The notes beneath the pieces were generated by a model. It ran no database searches and was not told where the DNA came from. It saw nothing but the letters and a program-made list of their open reading frames with translations. From Stentor coeruleus (taxonomy: Eukaryota; Ciliophora; Heterotrichea; Heterotrichida; Stentoridae), in assembly GCA_001970955.1 (NCBI GenBank), contig MPUH01000147.1:30947-94946 (forward strand): a stretch of DNA of 64,000 bases. Direction: 5' to 3'. The first letter of the stretch is position 1; each line of letters starts with the position of its first letter. The position numbers and the translations under genes are program-made. Shown in pieces: positions 11,736-23,373 of this stretch.

Positions 11736-13142
11736 ATGGAAGACTTTAGAGTTAATGGTGGGGATTTCGTCAAAGAGAAAAAAGGCAAGCTGCGAGATTC
11801 TTATCGGATTGGCAACAAGTTGGGTGATGGAGCGTTCGGCAGTGTGCGGAAAATTACTCACAGAATGACAGGAGAGATCCGTGCAGTAAAAACTATTCAC
11901 AAGAAAAATTTGCGCAGCGAAGAAGAAAGGCAAACATTTTTCAGCGAAGTTTCGGTACTACGAGCTTTAGACCACCCTAGCGTATTAAAACTTTACGAGT
12001 ACTACCAAGACGAAAAAAACTATTACCTAATCACCGAGCTCTGTAGTGGTGGTGAACTCTTTGACAGAATCATAAGCCATGGTTCTTTTTCTGAAGCCCT
12101 TGCCGCGAACTACATGAAGCAAATTCTCTCAGTTGTCGCTTATGCTCACGATCGACATATAGTCCATCGAGACTTAAAACCAGAGAATTTTTTATTAGAC
12201 ACTACAGCAGAAGATGCTAATCTTAAGGTTATCGACTTTGGCACATCACAATTTTTTACTCCAGGGACAAGTATGACATCTAAATTTGGTACTCCTTATT
12301 ATATAGCTCCTGAGGTTCTTAAATGCAATTATGATGAACGCTGTGATGTTTGGAGTGCTGGAGTGAATATGTATGTACTTCTTTGTGGCTACCCACCATT
12401 TGGAGGCTCAAACGATGATCAAATTCTTAAGAAAATCGCCATGGGAAGGTTTTCATTCCCATCGCCGGAGTGGGACTTTATCAGCTTTGAAGCTAAAGAC
12501 TTGATTACGAAAATGCTCACTTTTGATTATACTAGGAGGATGTCAGCAAGAGAAGCACTTCAACACCCTTGGCTTAATAATGCAAGTACAACACCTATAG
12601 ATAACTCAACAGCTAAAAGCATTTTTACTAACTTAACAAGCTTTCATTCTGAACAGAAACTTCAAAAAGCTACATATTCATTTATAGCTTCACAATTAGC
12701 TACTAAAAAAGAAAGAGAAGAAATGCTTGATTTATTCAAATCATTAGATACTGATAACTCAGGAACATTATCTAGAGATGAGCTTACAAGAGGCTTTCAT
12801 AATTTATATTCTGATGAAATTGAAGATATTGATGCTGAAGTTGATAGGATTATGAGACAAGTAGATACTGATAAATCAGGAGAAATAGATTATTCTGAGT
12901 TTGTTGCTGCTTCTATGAACAGGACTAAGTTGTTATCTAAAGAAAGATTAGAAGCTGCGTTTAAAGCTTTTGATGTTGATGGTAGTGGGACTATTACAGC
13001 TGATGAGTTGAAGGCTATGCTTGGTAAACATCATGTTTATGATGATAATATGTGGACTAGTATTATAAGAGAAGTTGATCAGAATGGAGATGGGGTAATA
13101 GACTTGAGGGAATTCAGTGAAATGATGCTTAAGTTCACTTAG
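11736..13142 (+). CDS. Calcium-dependent protein kinase (CDPK)
   Basis: A 468-residue kinase with the plant/alveolate CDPK layout. The kinase domain spans roughly residues 26-285: glycine loop GDGAFGSV, VAIK-type Lys in AVKTIHK, HRDLKPEN catalytic loop, DFG in VIDFGTS, and APEVL. An autoinhibitory junction follows, then four EF-hands from about residue 330. All four loops look calcium-competent: DTDNSGTLSRDE, DTDKSGEIDYSE, DVDGSGTITADE and DQNGDGVIDLRE. No N-terminal Gly for myristoylation is present (MEDFRV), so it is probably not membrane-anchored that way. The stop is only 42 bp before the next start on the same strand. Confidence 0.97.
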   Translation: MEDFRVNGGDFVKEKKGKLRDSYRIGNKLGDGAFGSVRKITHRMTGEIRAVKTIHKKNLRSEEERQTFFSEVSVLRALDHPSVLKLYEYYQDEKNYYLITELCSGGELFDRIISHGSFSEALAANYMKQILSVVAYAHDRHIVHRDLKPENFLLDTTAEDANLKVIDFGTSQFFTPGTSMTSKFGTPYYIAPEVLKCNYDERCDVWSAGVNMYVLLCGYPPFGGSNDDQILKKIAMGRFSFPSPEWDFISFEAKDLITKMLTFDYTRRMSAREALQHPWLNNASTTPIDNSTAKSIFTNLTSFHSEQKLQKATYSFIASQLATKKEREEMLDLFKSLDTDNSGTLSRDELTRGFHNLYSDEIEDIDAEVDRIMRQVDTDKSGEIDYSEFVAASMNRTKLLSKERLEAAFKAFDVDGSGTITADELKAMLGKHHVYDDNMWTSIIREVDQNGDGVIDLREFSEMMLKFT

Positions 13143-13184
13143 TTAGATAAATAAACTTATATTTGAGGATAATAAAACTAATAA

Positions 13185-15002
13185 ATGTTTGGACCGACAG
13201 ACAGTTATGTAGGGTTTCCTTCAAGAAGTAAGTTTTATGTAGAGGATTTGATGTCGATGAATAATTTGAATAAAGAAGAAGTTGGTATGAGAAAAGTGGA
13301 TAGACAAGGAGACTCGAGATCTTTAAGAACTGATGATATTGAAGGGGCAAAACCTAAGAGCGGGTTAAGAAGACAGGCTGACCAGAATATGTACTCAGGT
13401 TTGAATTTACCCAGTTATAGTAGGAAGGAGTCACCTGGGCTTGGAAAACCCCCAAGAGTACCTGGAGGAAATGATGATTATATAGCTAGTGCTGCTAAAT
13501 TCTTTGGTACTACACCTCCTACATCACCAAGAGGTGTAATAGGAGGAGATAAACCAGGGTTACAAAAAGCTGGGCAAGGTTATATACAAAATCCTGAGCC
13601 TACGTTTAATACTAAAGAAGCTGCGAATTTTTTTGGGGTCACTCCTCCAATGTCAAGAGCTGGAAACACATATGAACAGAATCCTGAACTTTCTGCTAAA
13701 GACCTCGCGAATTTTTATGGGGTTACTCCACCTGCATCTAGAGATCAAAGAGCTAAAAACCCATATGGAAGAGAACAAGGAGGTTACCAGCCTGAAGACT
13801 TGCCAGCAAAGGACTATGCGAACTTTTATGGAGTAACACCACCACAATCAAGACCTGATCCAGGCAATCAGAATATTGGAAAATCTCCTCTGAGCTTTCA
13901 AGCACCGAATCCAATAAGAGATAGTAGCCAAAGAAAACCACAAGGCCAAAGTCCATATGCATATCCTGAAGATGTCCCAGTCAAAGCAGCAGCTAATTTT
14001 TATGGGGCAACTCCACCAATGTCTCGTCAAAACCTAGGACCAGGTGTTCCAAGTAACATAAACCCAGCTGGGCTTTCAGATAAAGATTTGGCTAATTTCT
14101 ATGGAGTGACACCTCCACCTACAGGTAAGCCTCAAGGGTATCAATACATACAAAGTGCACCAAAAGACTCATATTTAGGTGGACTAACAGACAAAGATAT
14201 GGCGAATTTCTATGGAGTTACTCCTCCACCTACAGGTAAACCAGCAAATCCTTATGCACAAAATATAAATAATGATCCTTATAGTGGTGGTGTTTCTAAC
14301 AAAGATTTGGCAAATTTTTATGGGGTTACTCCACCACCAACAGGTAAACCAACTAATCCATATGGGCAAAATGTACCTAATAACCCTTATGGTAGTGGGG
14401 TTTCTAATAAAGATTTAGCAAATTTCTATGGAGTTACTCCTCCTCCTACTGGTAAACCTGGGATGAATATTTATCAAGCTAACCCTATTGGGAATTTTAG
14501 TGGGGACCCTGGGTTAAAAATTCCTCAAAGAGTTGCTCAAGTATTAAGCCCTAATCCAATAACCCAAGTTGGATACCCAATTAAGTCTCCATTAAGATCT
14601 GCTGGTCAAGAACTTACAAATAAAGATTATGCAAATTTCTATGGTGCAACTCCTCCAGTATCATCTGGAAAACCTTATCTTTTCGGGTCTAATCAAGGAC
14701 AAGATCTTAATGCATACCCTCCAGGGCTTTCTAACAAGGACTTGGCTAATTTTTATGGTGTAACTCCACCTCAAAGCGGAAAGCCTCCTGCTGTAAATAA
14801 TTACAATCAAGTGTATGAAAGAAATGAGTATCAAAGTGGGCTTAACCAAAAAGATTATGCTAATTTTTATGGAGTAACTCCACCTGCTTCAGGAAATGTA
14901 TATGCTTCTAAAGGACAAGAGTATCCAGGTAATATCACTGAAAAAGACCTTGCGAATTTTTATGGAGTCACTCCACTACAAACTAGAGGAATAAGAAATT
15001 AA
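13185..15002 (+). CDS. Novel repeat protein with 13 ANFYGVTPP-type repeats
   Basis: A 605-residue, Pro/Gly/Asn-rich and probably disordered protein. A nine-residue core of the form A-[NK]-F-[YF]-G-[VAT]-T-P-[PL] occurs 13 times from about residue 104 to the end. It is usually preceded by a Lys-Asp or Lys-Glu pair plus one hydrophobic residue, and followed by Ser/Thr-Arg or TGKP. Examples are AKFFGTTPP, ANFFGVTPP, ANFYGVTPP and ANFYGATPP. Spacers of 20-50 residues vary in sequence. The regular core suggests many binding sites for one partner, or TP phosphosites for a proline-directed kinase; both are inference. Nucleotide identity between units is only moderate, so the repeats are not very recent. 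I recognise no family. Confidence 0.85.
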   Translation: MFGPTDSYVGFPSRSKFYVEDLMSMNNLNKEEVGMRKVDRQGDSRSLRTDDIEGAKPKSGLRRQADQNMYSGLNLPSYSRKESPGLGKPPRVPGGNDDYIASAAKFFGTTPPTSPRGVIGGDKPGLQKAGQGYIQNPEPTFNTKEAANFFGVTPPMSRAGNTYEQNPELSAKDLANFYGVTPPASRDQRAKNPYGREQGGYQPEDLPAKDYANFYGVTPPQSRPDPGNQNIGKSPLSFQAPNPIRDSSQRKPQGQSPYAYPEDVPVKAAANFYGATPPMSRQNLGPGVPSNINPAGLSDKDLANFYGVTPPPTGKPQGYQYIQSAPKDSYLGGLTDKDMANFYGVTPPPTGKPANPYAQNINNDPYSGGVSNKDLANFYGVTPPPTGKPTNPYGQNVPNNPYGSGVSNKDLANFYGVTPPPTGKPGMNIYQANPIGNFSGDPGLKIPQRVAQVLSPNPITQVGYPIKSPLRSAGQELTNKDYANFYGATPPVSSGKPYLFGSNQGQDLNAYPPGLSNKDLANFYGVTPPQSGKPPAVNNYNQVYERNEYQSGLNQKDYANFYGVTPPASGNVYASKGQEYPGNITEKDLANFYGVTPLQTRGIRN

Positions 15003-15298
15003 ATATGTTTAGTTAAACTGACTTAAATATTTGTAGAAACTTAAATATTATAGGAATTTATGTTTTCTCAAAGGGAATATATAAGATTTTTGATGTAAAA
15101 AATGTATATTTTTAAGGTAAGGATTATATATTAATTATAGTATTTAGGTAAAACTTCTTTGTTATTTTGGGATTAAATGCTTACTGTGTTTTTTTATATT
15201 ATTAGTTTAGGTTGCTTAATGTTTAAGATTTTCAATAGCTTTTATGTGCATTTCTATATTTTTAACCATATTAAATATTCGGAAAATATCTTATAAAT

Positions 15299-15616
15299 AT
15301 GGATTCGATAACTTCACTTTTAGGAAGCCTGAGAATCAGCAGAGGAAATCGCGGATATAAAACTGGTGACAAGGACAGGAGAAAATTTGGATTCTATCAT
15401 TGTAAAGACTGTAATAGGAAATGGCAGAGTGCTAATTCTTGGGAAGAATTTGGGCAGGAATGCCAAAGGTGTGGAAAACTTGTTATGGCATATAAACGTC
15501 AAAATTTAATAAAGCCTGAAGAAAATAAAATTGATTTAAAGAAGGAACACCCTAGAGGTTTGTGTGAAAAATGCAAAAAATATGGAGATTGCACCAGTAT
15601 GGATAATTATTACTAA
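15299..15616 (+). CDS. ZAR1-like zinc-binding protein (3CxxC type)
   Basis: A 105-residue protein whose body resembles the C-terminal zinc domain of zygote arrest proteins (ZAR1/ZAR1L) and related 3CxxC zinc domains. It has FGFYHCKDCNRKWQSANSW near residues 34-52, then CQRCGK, and a final LCEKCKKYGDC. ZAR1 family members bind RNA and regulate maternal mRNAs in animals; a role in RNA binding here is inference. The protein is little more than this domain plus a short basic N-terminus with repeated Arg/Gly. It starts about 300 bp after the repeat-protein gene. Confidence 0.75.
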   Translation: MDSITSLLGSLRISRGNRGYKTGDKDRRKFGFYHCKDCNRKWQSANSWEEFGQECQRCGKLVMAYKRQNLIKPEENKIDLKKEHPRGLCEKCKKYGDCTSMDNYY

Positions 15617-16122
15617 AATTACTATAAGGGTTTATAAAAAGTGTTAGTGAGGTTAATTTTATTATACTTTTGGAAATAACAAATGATTTTATATGTATGA
15701 ATTAATATGGCATATATAGGCATTAGTATTTTAAGGAGAATTTTTTTAATTTCAAAAAGTTCATGATTGGATTGACAATCTTTTGGATAATTTAGAATTT
15801 TTTTGCTATAATATTTTGATATCGTTTCAGAGAGAATAAAATTATAATATATTGCATTCATCTTGAACTATCTATTTAAATGAATGTGTTAACCAAAAGA
15901 TATAAATACATCTTGAAGCATAACTATTTAATTAAGCTCTAAATATTATTTTTTTGTAGTTTTATTTGAGGGATTAATTTTTATTGGCATTGTGTTGTAA
16001 TTTAAGTTTTAGCTTGAATCTATATTTAAAAGTTTTTCAAGTTTTAAATTCACCTTACAATAAGAAAAACTATTTATTCCAAAGGAAATGACCAAAGATC
16101 GGAAAAGTTCTAATGGAAATTT

Positions 16123-16158
16123 AAAAAAGCTGCAATCCTGAAGCCCAATAAGCTTTTT
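16123..16158 (+). repeat. 36-bp direct repeat, copy 1, ending at N 16159
   Basis: It is identical to 16191-16226. The N at 16159 directly follows this copy, and 31 bp separate the N from copy 2. The simplest reading is a join of contigs whose overlapping ends were not merged. Confidence 0.8.
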
Positions 16159-16190
16159 NTATAGTCCTTTAATTTTTAAGTAAGAGATAT

Positions 16191-16226
16191 AAAAAAGCTG
16201 CAATCCTGAAGCCCAATAAGCTTTTT
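16191..16226 (+). repeat. 36-bp direct repeat, copy 2
   Basis: Exact copy of 16123-16158 (begins AAAAAAGCTGCAATCC). See copy 1 for interpretation. Confidence 0.8.
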
Positions 16227-17170
16227 AAATAGGAAAATAGTGTTAATACTATGAACCTGCTAACTATTTGCTAGAGTCTTTGTAAAATAGCTTTATTTTG
16301 TATTCAAGCTCAAAATTGATGCATTTTTTTAATACAAACCTGGATTTATAAATTTTAAGCTTAAAGGTATTCCATTATTCTTCTTATAGTCACTTAAATT
16401 CACTTCTAAATGTGAGCATACAATTTTCTTTTATATTTATAACTAAAAATATATGTAATGCCTCTCATAAAATTATCCTAAAAATTAAACTTTAAAAGTG
16501 CTTGCTTATAAAACTTAATCTCATTCCTCATAACTTTAAAGTCATTTTTTTTGTTTATTTAAACCTAATATCTTTAATACTTATCAAAAGCTAAAATTTC
16601 AATCAAATAGTTATAACATTAATTAATTAAATACAACCCTAAAACCTGATAATAAAAAAACCCCTTTGAATTACATTAAATAAGAGGAATTTTAACTCTA
16701 AATAATTCAATTAGCAACAAAACCTCATGCGTATTTATTTGCTGAATAAAATTTTTGTATTGTAATTTTATAAAAATACAGTATAAGTCTAGCAAATATT
16801 TACAATGAAGTTGCTTTTTATAGTGTGTTTATATAGAGTTTTGATAAAAAGTACCTATAAACTAAATTGAAATTTCAGCCAATTATAAAATAAAAATTTA
16901 GCTAATCAGAAAATTACATTATGTTGAAATTAAGTTTAGCAAACTCAAATAATAGTCCTATACCCAAAAGGATGATTATTTAAATATTTCTTCCTTTAAA
17001 ATCTAAGTTCAACCAATTCCAGCCAGGCCTCGATGATTTGCAAACTTAATTTGCATTTTTAAAACCATATATACAAGGGGGATCATTTTGCTCTCTAAAA
17101 CAGAATCAAGGGGTGTCTGAGATTATCTGACTGACTATATAAAGCTTTCAATAATTTCAAACGTTATTAA

Positions 17171-18523
<1,353 letters not shown>

Positions 18524-19235
18524 ACATATTAAGGATTAAATGATTTAAGAAAATTGTGTATTTATTTTTTATTTGCTTTTTTTAATGATGCTATACAAAA
18601 TTAATATGATTTTTATGGATTATTATAGGGATTGCTTAGTTTTTTTTGTAATTATAAGGATATTTATAAGCAAAGTAAATGGCAAAATCATATATAAAAA
18701 TTCTGCAGTTACTATGTAAATTTTTATCGGATGAGAGAAGATGTTTTAATTAATTTTAGTTAAGTTGGGGATTAAATTTATAACACTTTGTTTGGATTGC
18801 TTTTTTATTTACCATAATATTTATGCTGATAGCTTAATGAAATAAAAGAAACTAATAAATAAGGAGGACAATGTTTTTATTGCCTTTTTAGACTTAGTGA
18901 GACTCTGCGAGTATACTTAAAAAGCTATAATAATTTATATTAACCCAGAAATCATAGAAAAAAAAGGATTTCTACTGCTGTAAAATTTCTTTTTTCAACA
19001 GCTTACCTATTGAAAAAATATACTCGCAAATAAAATAGGATAATTTTGTTATTTAATTTTTGTGATTGATGCATAAAAATAATTTAAAATTTTAATCATT
19101 TTCTGGACAATTATTATCATTCTATTTCCAAAGCTTCATATAAAACTATGCCTAAAAAAATATTTTCCTTCAACACAATTTCTCCCTATTCTACTGCCTT
19201 CTATCTTCCTATGTATCTAAATTTCACATATATAA
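18524..19235. other. Intergenic region with an inverted repeat
   Basis: There is no gene here. The left 250 bp are G/T-rich on the plus strand. Positions 18906-19028 hold nested inverted repeats, listed separately. The 150 bp before the WDR5-like start are C-rich and G-poor. Confidence 0.55.
18906..19028. repeat. Nested inverted repeats, possible structured RNA
   Basis: TGCGAGTATA at 18906-18915 pairs perfectly with TATACTCGCA at 19019-19028. Inside lie shorter pairs: AGAAATC with GATTTCT near 18948-18972, and GCTGT with ACAGC near 18977-19002. The whole could fold as a long stem with inner hairpins. It might be a small RNA or a 3' processing structure of the tubulin transcript. No known RNA family is recognised. 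Confidence 0.35.
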
Positions 19236-20153
19236 ATGCTTAACATCACTAGCAAAATACGTCTTAACACAACAGTAACCTCTCTAAGCTTACACGAAAA
19301 CTTTTTGCTAGTGACTAGCGCAGACAAGAAATTCAGAATCTACGACCTCGAAAGTGAAAAATGTATTATCGAAGTTGAAGGGCACAATTACGGAGTCAAT
19401 CAAGGGCTCTGGGACATGTACGGTGAATACATCTTAACCTGTTCAGATGATGGTACTATAAAAATCTGGAGTAAATCTGGTAAGCAAGTTTCTGTGCTTA
19501 TCGGCCACAGTAACTATGTGCAAAGTCTGGCAATTGACCCAAAAAATCTTATGCTTTTATCTGGAGGCAGCGATTGTTCAGTGATTCTCTGGGACCTTCG
19601 CAGTACCCAGCAAATCACAAACTTCTTCCACGTCCACCAAGAGCCAGTGACATCCTTAGGTTTTTCTGATGATTCTTCAGTATTCCTAACAGGGTCTTTT
19701 GATGGGACTATCCATTTATGGGACACAATGAGCTTAAACAGTCTTAAAACCTGTTCTTTTAATAGAAACGTGCCTATAACCCGAGCTAAATTCATTGGCC
19801 CTTATATGTACAGCTCTTGTCTCGATAGCAAAATCTTACTCTGGAGCGCCACAGAGGTAAAAAGTATCCCAATTAAACAATACACAGGACATATAAATGA
19901 ATGTTATACCTGTGACTGTATCGCCATAAAAACTGGGCAGATTTATAGCGGTAGTGAAGACGGGGGGGTATATATATGGGACTTAAACACAGCTGATATC
20001 CCTTCAAAAATTCAAGTCTTCCCTAGAAATCGTAAATTTTATTTAGGTATTCTCAATGTTCTTGATGTCAACAATAACACTTTTGTTGCCAGCAGTTTCG
20101 ATGCTAGCGACTTTACAAACTACGAGCACATAGTCATAGGGAAAATATGCTAA
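19236..20153 (+). CDS. WDR5: WDR5-like WD40 protein
   Basis: A 305-residue seven-bladed WD40 propeller. Blades are visible as repeated GH...D...WD units: SADKKFRIYDL, SDDGTIKIWS, GGSDCSVILWDL, GSFDGTIHLWDT, SCLDSKILLWS and GSEDGGVYIWDL. The segment KQYTGHINECYTC...GSEDGGVYIWDL matches the signature of WDR5, a core subunit of SET1/MLL H3K4 methyltransferase complexes. Other WDR5-like propellers (including U5 snRNP 40K) are similar, so the exact orthologue is uncertain. It lies 51 bp upstream of the C2H2/AT-hook gene on the same strand, both plausible chromatin factors. Confidence 0.8.
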   Translation: MLNITSKIRLNTTVTSLSLHENFLLVTSADKKFRIYDLESEKCIIEVEGHNYGVNQGLWDMYGEYILTCSDDGTIKIWSKSGKQVSVLIGHSNYVQSLAIDPKNLMLLSGGSDCSVILWDLRSTQQITNFFHVHQEPVTSLGFSDDSSVFLTGSFDGTIHLWDTMSLNSLKTCSFNRNVPITRAKFIGPYMYSSCLDSKILLWSATEVKSIPIKQYTGHINECYTCDCIAIKTGQIYSGSEDGGVYIWDLNTADIPSKIQVFPRNRKFYLGILNVLDVNNNTFVASSFDASDFTNYEHIVIGKIC

Positions 20154-20204
20154 AAATTTAAATTTTTGCCCTAGCGCGTTTTGCTTATATTTCTAATATA
20201 ATTC

Positions 20205-20876
20205 ATGGATTCAAATCTAATTAACACGCTAGGACTTGACAAGCATAAACGAAGATCAAAAACTGATAAAGTTAATAGGAACTTCGTTTGTGGATGCGGG
20301 AAATCATATTTAAGCTATCCTGCGCTTTATACACATATCAAAACCAAACATGATGGGTCTAATCCTCAAGGGACGATTTCAAATATAATCTGCTCTTCAA
20401 AAAAGCGCGGGAGACCTAAAAAACCTATTGAAGAAGATATTGACACAGATAAAATACTAGCTGAAATCATGATGCTTGGGGGTACTTCTGATCCTAAAAG
20501 TGAATTAGTAGACTCACCTCTTTTTGCAAGTATTTTGCAATGGCAGGCATATAAAGGTTATAAAGAAAATGATGTTAAATGTGATGATTCGTTTGCTATG
20601 TATCTAATTGATACTGCTAAAATTGTGGAACCGCAGAATTTCAATCAAATTGTTAAGTTTGTGGAGAATTTTAGAAATTGTCTTGAGAAACACCCTGAGC
20701 CGAATGCGAAAAAGGATACGAAGAGCTTACCGGAAAAATTGGATTATTTTATACAGCATTATATACCTTTATATATACCATCATTTGATAGGAAACTTGC
20801 CACAAGCCTTGCAGTGCATTTCTCACAGTGGCTACTAGCTAAAGGACTCACTGATATCAAGTTATCTTTAATATAA
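20205..20876 (+). CDS. C2H2 zinc finger and AT-hook protein
   Basis: A 223-residue protein. A single zinc finger lies at residues 29-49, with a shortened Cys-Gly-Cys knuckle, then twelve residues, and His44/His49. This spacing is shorter than the usual C-x2-C. A basic AT-hook (KKRGRPKKP) lies near residues 66-74 and could bind the minor groove of AT-rich DNA. The C-terminal 140 residues look helical and contain no known domain. A nuclear DNA-binding role is likely but is inference. It is closely spaced behind the WDR5-like gene. Confidence 0.75.
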   Translation: MDSNLINTLGLDKHKRRSKTDKVNRNFVCGCGKSYLSYPALYTHIKTKHDGSNPQGTISNIICSSKKRGRPKKPIEEDIDTDKILAEIMMLGGTSDPKSELVDSPLFASILQWQAYKGYKENDVKCDDSFAMYLIDTAKIVEPQNFNQIVKFVENFRNCLEKHPEPNAKKDTKSLPEKLDYFIQHYIPLYIPSFDRKLATSLAVHFSQWLLAKGLTDIKLSLI

Positions 20877-21837
20877 TTACTTTTATATATTCTAAAGTAC
20901 TTTTTTAAGCTATGATTATCAGATTTTTAACAATAAAATATAGGTTGTATAAAAATATTGATTTCAGTTAATATTATTAGATAATCCAGTAATGATTTAG
21001 TATTTTTGAATTTAAGGGAATTGATTTAAGGTATAGAATGATGACTTTGTGTTTTTTATGTAAATTTGAAGGATTGAGAGTATTAGAATTTTTGTTTTGC
21101 AATATTTGAAATTACCAAATATTTGCCATAAGGTGTAAATCGCTGATTTTAGAGTTTTATAAAAGTTCACTGATGTGATTTTTAAGGTTTTAGAGATAAT
21201 ATTCTTGTTGATAAGTATCATAACTCCTAGATGAATACTGTAAATAGAGAACTTAGTGACGAACTGAGCAGGCGGGACATTCATATTTTGCATAGGGCAA
21301 TTTCTTAGTATATTTTCATCATGATTTTTTAAACCAATAAGACTTAGAATATAATGGATTCCTTTTTAATAGGCTGAGTATATCCATTGAAGATTTTTCC
21401 AAATATCAAATTGATAGTATAGAACCAGTTTTAAATATTTTGGTAGTTGCGATTCACAAATACATGAACTAAATTTAGGGTCCTTAGTTTTATTTAGGTT
21501 TTTTATCTTCTAATTGTTTTGCTATAAGTTCAAACTCTATTCACTATATGCTAAAAATAAAATGCTTATAGCTGAATATAATTAATATAAAATATATTTC
21601 TCTTTAATTAATTTACTATATCACTTACTTGATACTTTAATAAATTCTACACAAAAATTCCTCATATTAATTTATTAATGGCTTTTTATAGCAGGCATTC
21701 AAAAATGTCATTTTTTTAAAACAAAAACCAGCCATTTTCCTTAAATTTAGCAATCTCCTGCAATAGTCAAGCAAATCTTAATACCTTAACTATAAAACTA
21801 TCTATATGCAATATATTAACTCATAAAATACTCCGAA
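20877..21837. other. Convergent intergenic region
   Basis: No supported gene. Plus-strand composition passes from G/T-rich (20880-21300) to A/C-rich (21600-21837). On the minus strand, 21012-21480 reads almost openly (one TAA). That strand is G-poor here, so TAG and TGA are rare and long frames are expected by chance. A decayed gene cannot be excluded. Confidence 0.45.
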
Positions 21838-23373
21838 CTAATCTCTTGTTGTTCCCCTCAACTTCTTCCCAACTTTTTTATTCCCCGTATAATGGGAAAT
21901 TAACATAGAATTATTAGCTCTATCAACATCAAAAAACTGTTTATAATTGAAAGCATTTTCACATGGGAAACAGCATTCAAAGTTCCCAAGTCGAGTCCTT
22001 TCAGCTTCAGTTTCTTTAATAATTTGCTGTTCTTTTTTATTATTAAGCGTTGCACTATTACAATTTGAAGTCCAGGCTGGTCTAGAAGAATTACTATTTC
22101 TTCTTTTCTTTAACTCCAATTTATGAATTCCGATTAAATTAAAAAGATCTGAAATCAAAGCGGACTTAATTTTTAAATCAACTGAAGTTTCAGTGTTCAT
22201 CGATGGTGAAAGGTTTACTTCTAATAGCCAAGGACGAAGATTATTGTCGATTAAAATATCAAAACCAAGGAGTTCGAAGCAGTTTTTCTGTGAAGGCACA
22301 TACATATTCATAGCAGAATTTATAACACTTTCTATAGAAATTATAGCTTTTACAGCAATATCTTTGATTTCTTCCCATATTGATTGGAAATTAACACCCT
22401 GAGATTCAAGAAATCCTTTCAAAGCGGTAAGGGTCCATTTATACCCTTTGCCATCTTCATTCATATCTTTAAAATGAGGAGAATACTTGTTTAATGAGTA
22501 GTTTGTAAGATGAACAAAACGGTTTCTAGGGTTTTTTAAGTCATAAGGTTCTGTTGCAAAACGTGCTATACCTTCTTTGAATATATAAATACGTAATGGG
22601 TCCATACTTGTTACAGCAATATAGATTCTTAAATCAAATTTTAACATGTTTATCAATAAAGGATTTGATATATATCTTGAAGCTACCATTGCTTGACCTT
22701 GTGGCACATCAGTAATACGATTAGTTAAAAAAATACCACGTCCTTGAGAACCTGCTGCAGGTTTAATTATCCATAAAGATTCGGAATCTCTATCCATTTC
22801 TTCTGATAATCTCATAGAATCATTTGGTAAAATATAAGTTTCTGGGATGAAATTATAGTGCCTTTTTCCATACAGGCTTTGCATTTTTGTAATGTTTTTG
22901 AAGAGGTTGTCTTTTTTTGTAATTTCATGACTTCGAGGGAAATGATTAACTTTTTGAAATGGAGTCAAATTTTGGTAGATCTGACTACGCATGGCTGTAT
23001 TACTCCAACCAATCAGCCAGTTATTTTTTCCTTCTTTGAATCCATTATCTTCTAATAGCCACCTAATCAATTTCACTTCCCCACCTAAAAACTTAAACAT
23101 ATACCCAACATTAGGTTGTGATGGTGGACGTTCATTAAAAAGTATAGGGCGGAAAATAAGGTATTTAGTATTGCTTTCAGATTTAACCGCAGGTAAGTTA
23201 CTATTAAATGTGATTGAGTCCTCATCGTCCCTTTCTTGGATCATCATGTTAGGTTTATAGAGTCTAAAACTTTCGTTCATTGCTTTATCTGATGGAACAA
23301 ATCTATGTGCTGATCTTATTTGCGGAAGTCTTGACTTTGAACTTTGTGAGCGGGCTCTAGGAGGCTTTTCCAT
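21838..23373 (-). CDS. TTLL4/5-type tubulin polyglutamylase
   Basis: A 511-residue member of the tubulin tyrosine ligase-like family. It shows the ATP-grasp core: NWLIGWSN, FIPETYILPND, WIIKPAAGSQGRGIFL near 200, FDLRIYIAVTSMDPLRIYI near 250, RFVHLTNYSLNK, CFELLGFDILID, and LRPWLLEVNLSPSM near 385. The last block is closest to TTLL5/TTLL4, enzymes that add glutamate to tubulin tails. The Cys-Phe-Glu-Leu-Leu-Gly-Phe-Asp stretch supports glutamylase over glycylase, but substrate preference needs testing. It probably acts on cilia and cortical microtubules, with the alpha-tubulin gene about 3 kb away. Confidence 0.88.
   Translation of the reverse strand: MEKPPRARSQSSKSRLPQIRSAHRFVPSDKAMNESFRLYKPNMMIQERDDEDSITFNSNLPAVKSESNTKYLIFRPILFNERPPSQPNVGYMFKFLGGEVKLIRWLLEDNGFKEGKNNWLIGWSNTAMRSQIYQNLTPFQKVNHFPRSHEITKKDNLFKNITKMQSLYGKRHYNFIPETYILPNDSMRLSEEMDRDSESLWIIKPAAGSQGRGIFLTNRITDVPQGQAMVASRYISNPLLINMLKFDLRIYIAVTSMDPLRIYIFKEGIARFATEPYDLKNPRNRFVHLTNYSLNKYSPHFKDMNEDGKGYKWTLTALKGFLESQGVNFQSIWEEIKDIAVKAIISIESVINSAMNMYVPSQKNCFELLGFDILIDNNLRPWLLEVNLSPSMNTETSVDLKIKSALISDLFNLIGIHKLELKKRRNSNSSRPAWTSNCNSATLNNKKEQQIIKETEAERTRLGNFECCFPCENAFNYKQFFDVDRANNSMLISHYTGNKKVGKKLRGTTRD

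Larger units (their letters stand above)
15617..17170. other. AT-rich intergenic region with one N
   Basis: About 1.5 kb with no supported gene. It contains a single N at 16159 between two copies of a 36-bp sequence (listed separately). A 79-codon minus-strand frame at 15622-15861 lacks any recognisable motif and lies in G-poor sense composition, where open frames arise easily. The last 150 bp before alpha-tubulin are somewhat richer in GC and probably hold its promoter. Confidence 0.5.

Noticed and set aside
15622-15861. 79-codon minus-strand frame after the ZAR1-like gene
   Set aside because: No motif, AT-driven composition, and position in a downstream region where such frames are expected.
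21012-21480. Long, nearly open minus-strand frame (one TAA) between 20876 and 21838
   Set aside because: The minus strand is G-poor here, so TAG and TGA hardly occur and long frames are expected by chance; no motif is recognisable.
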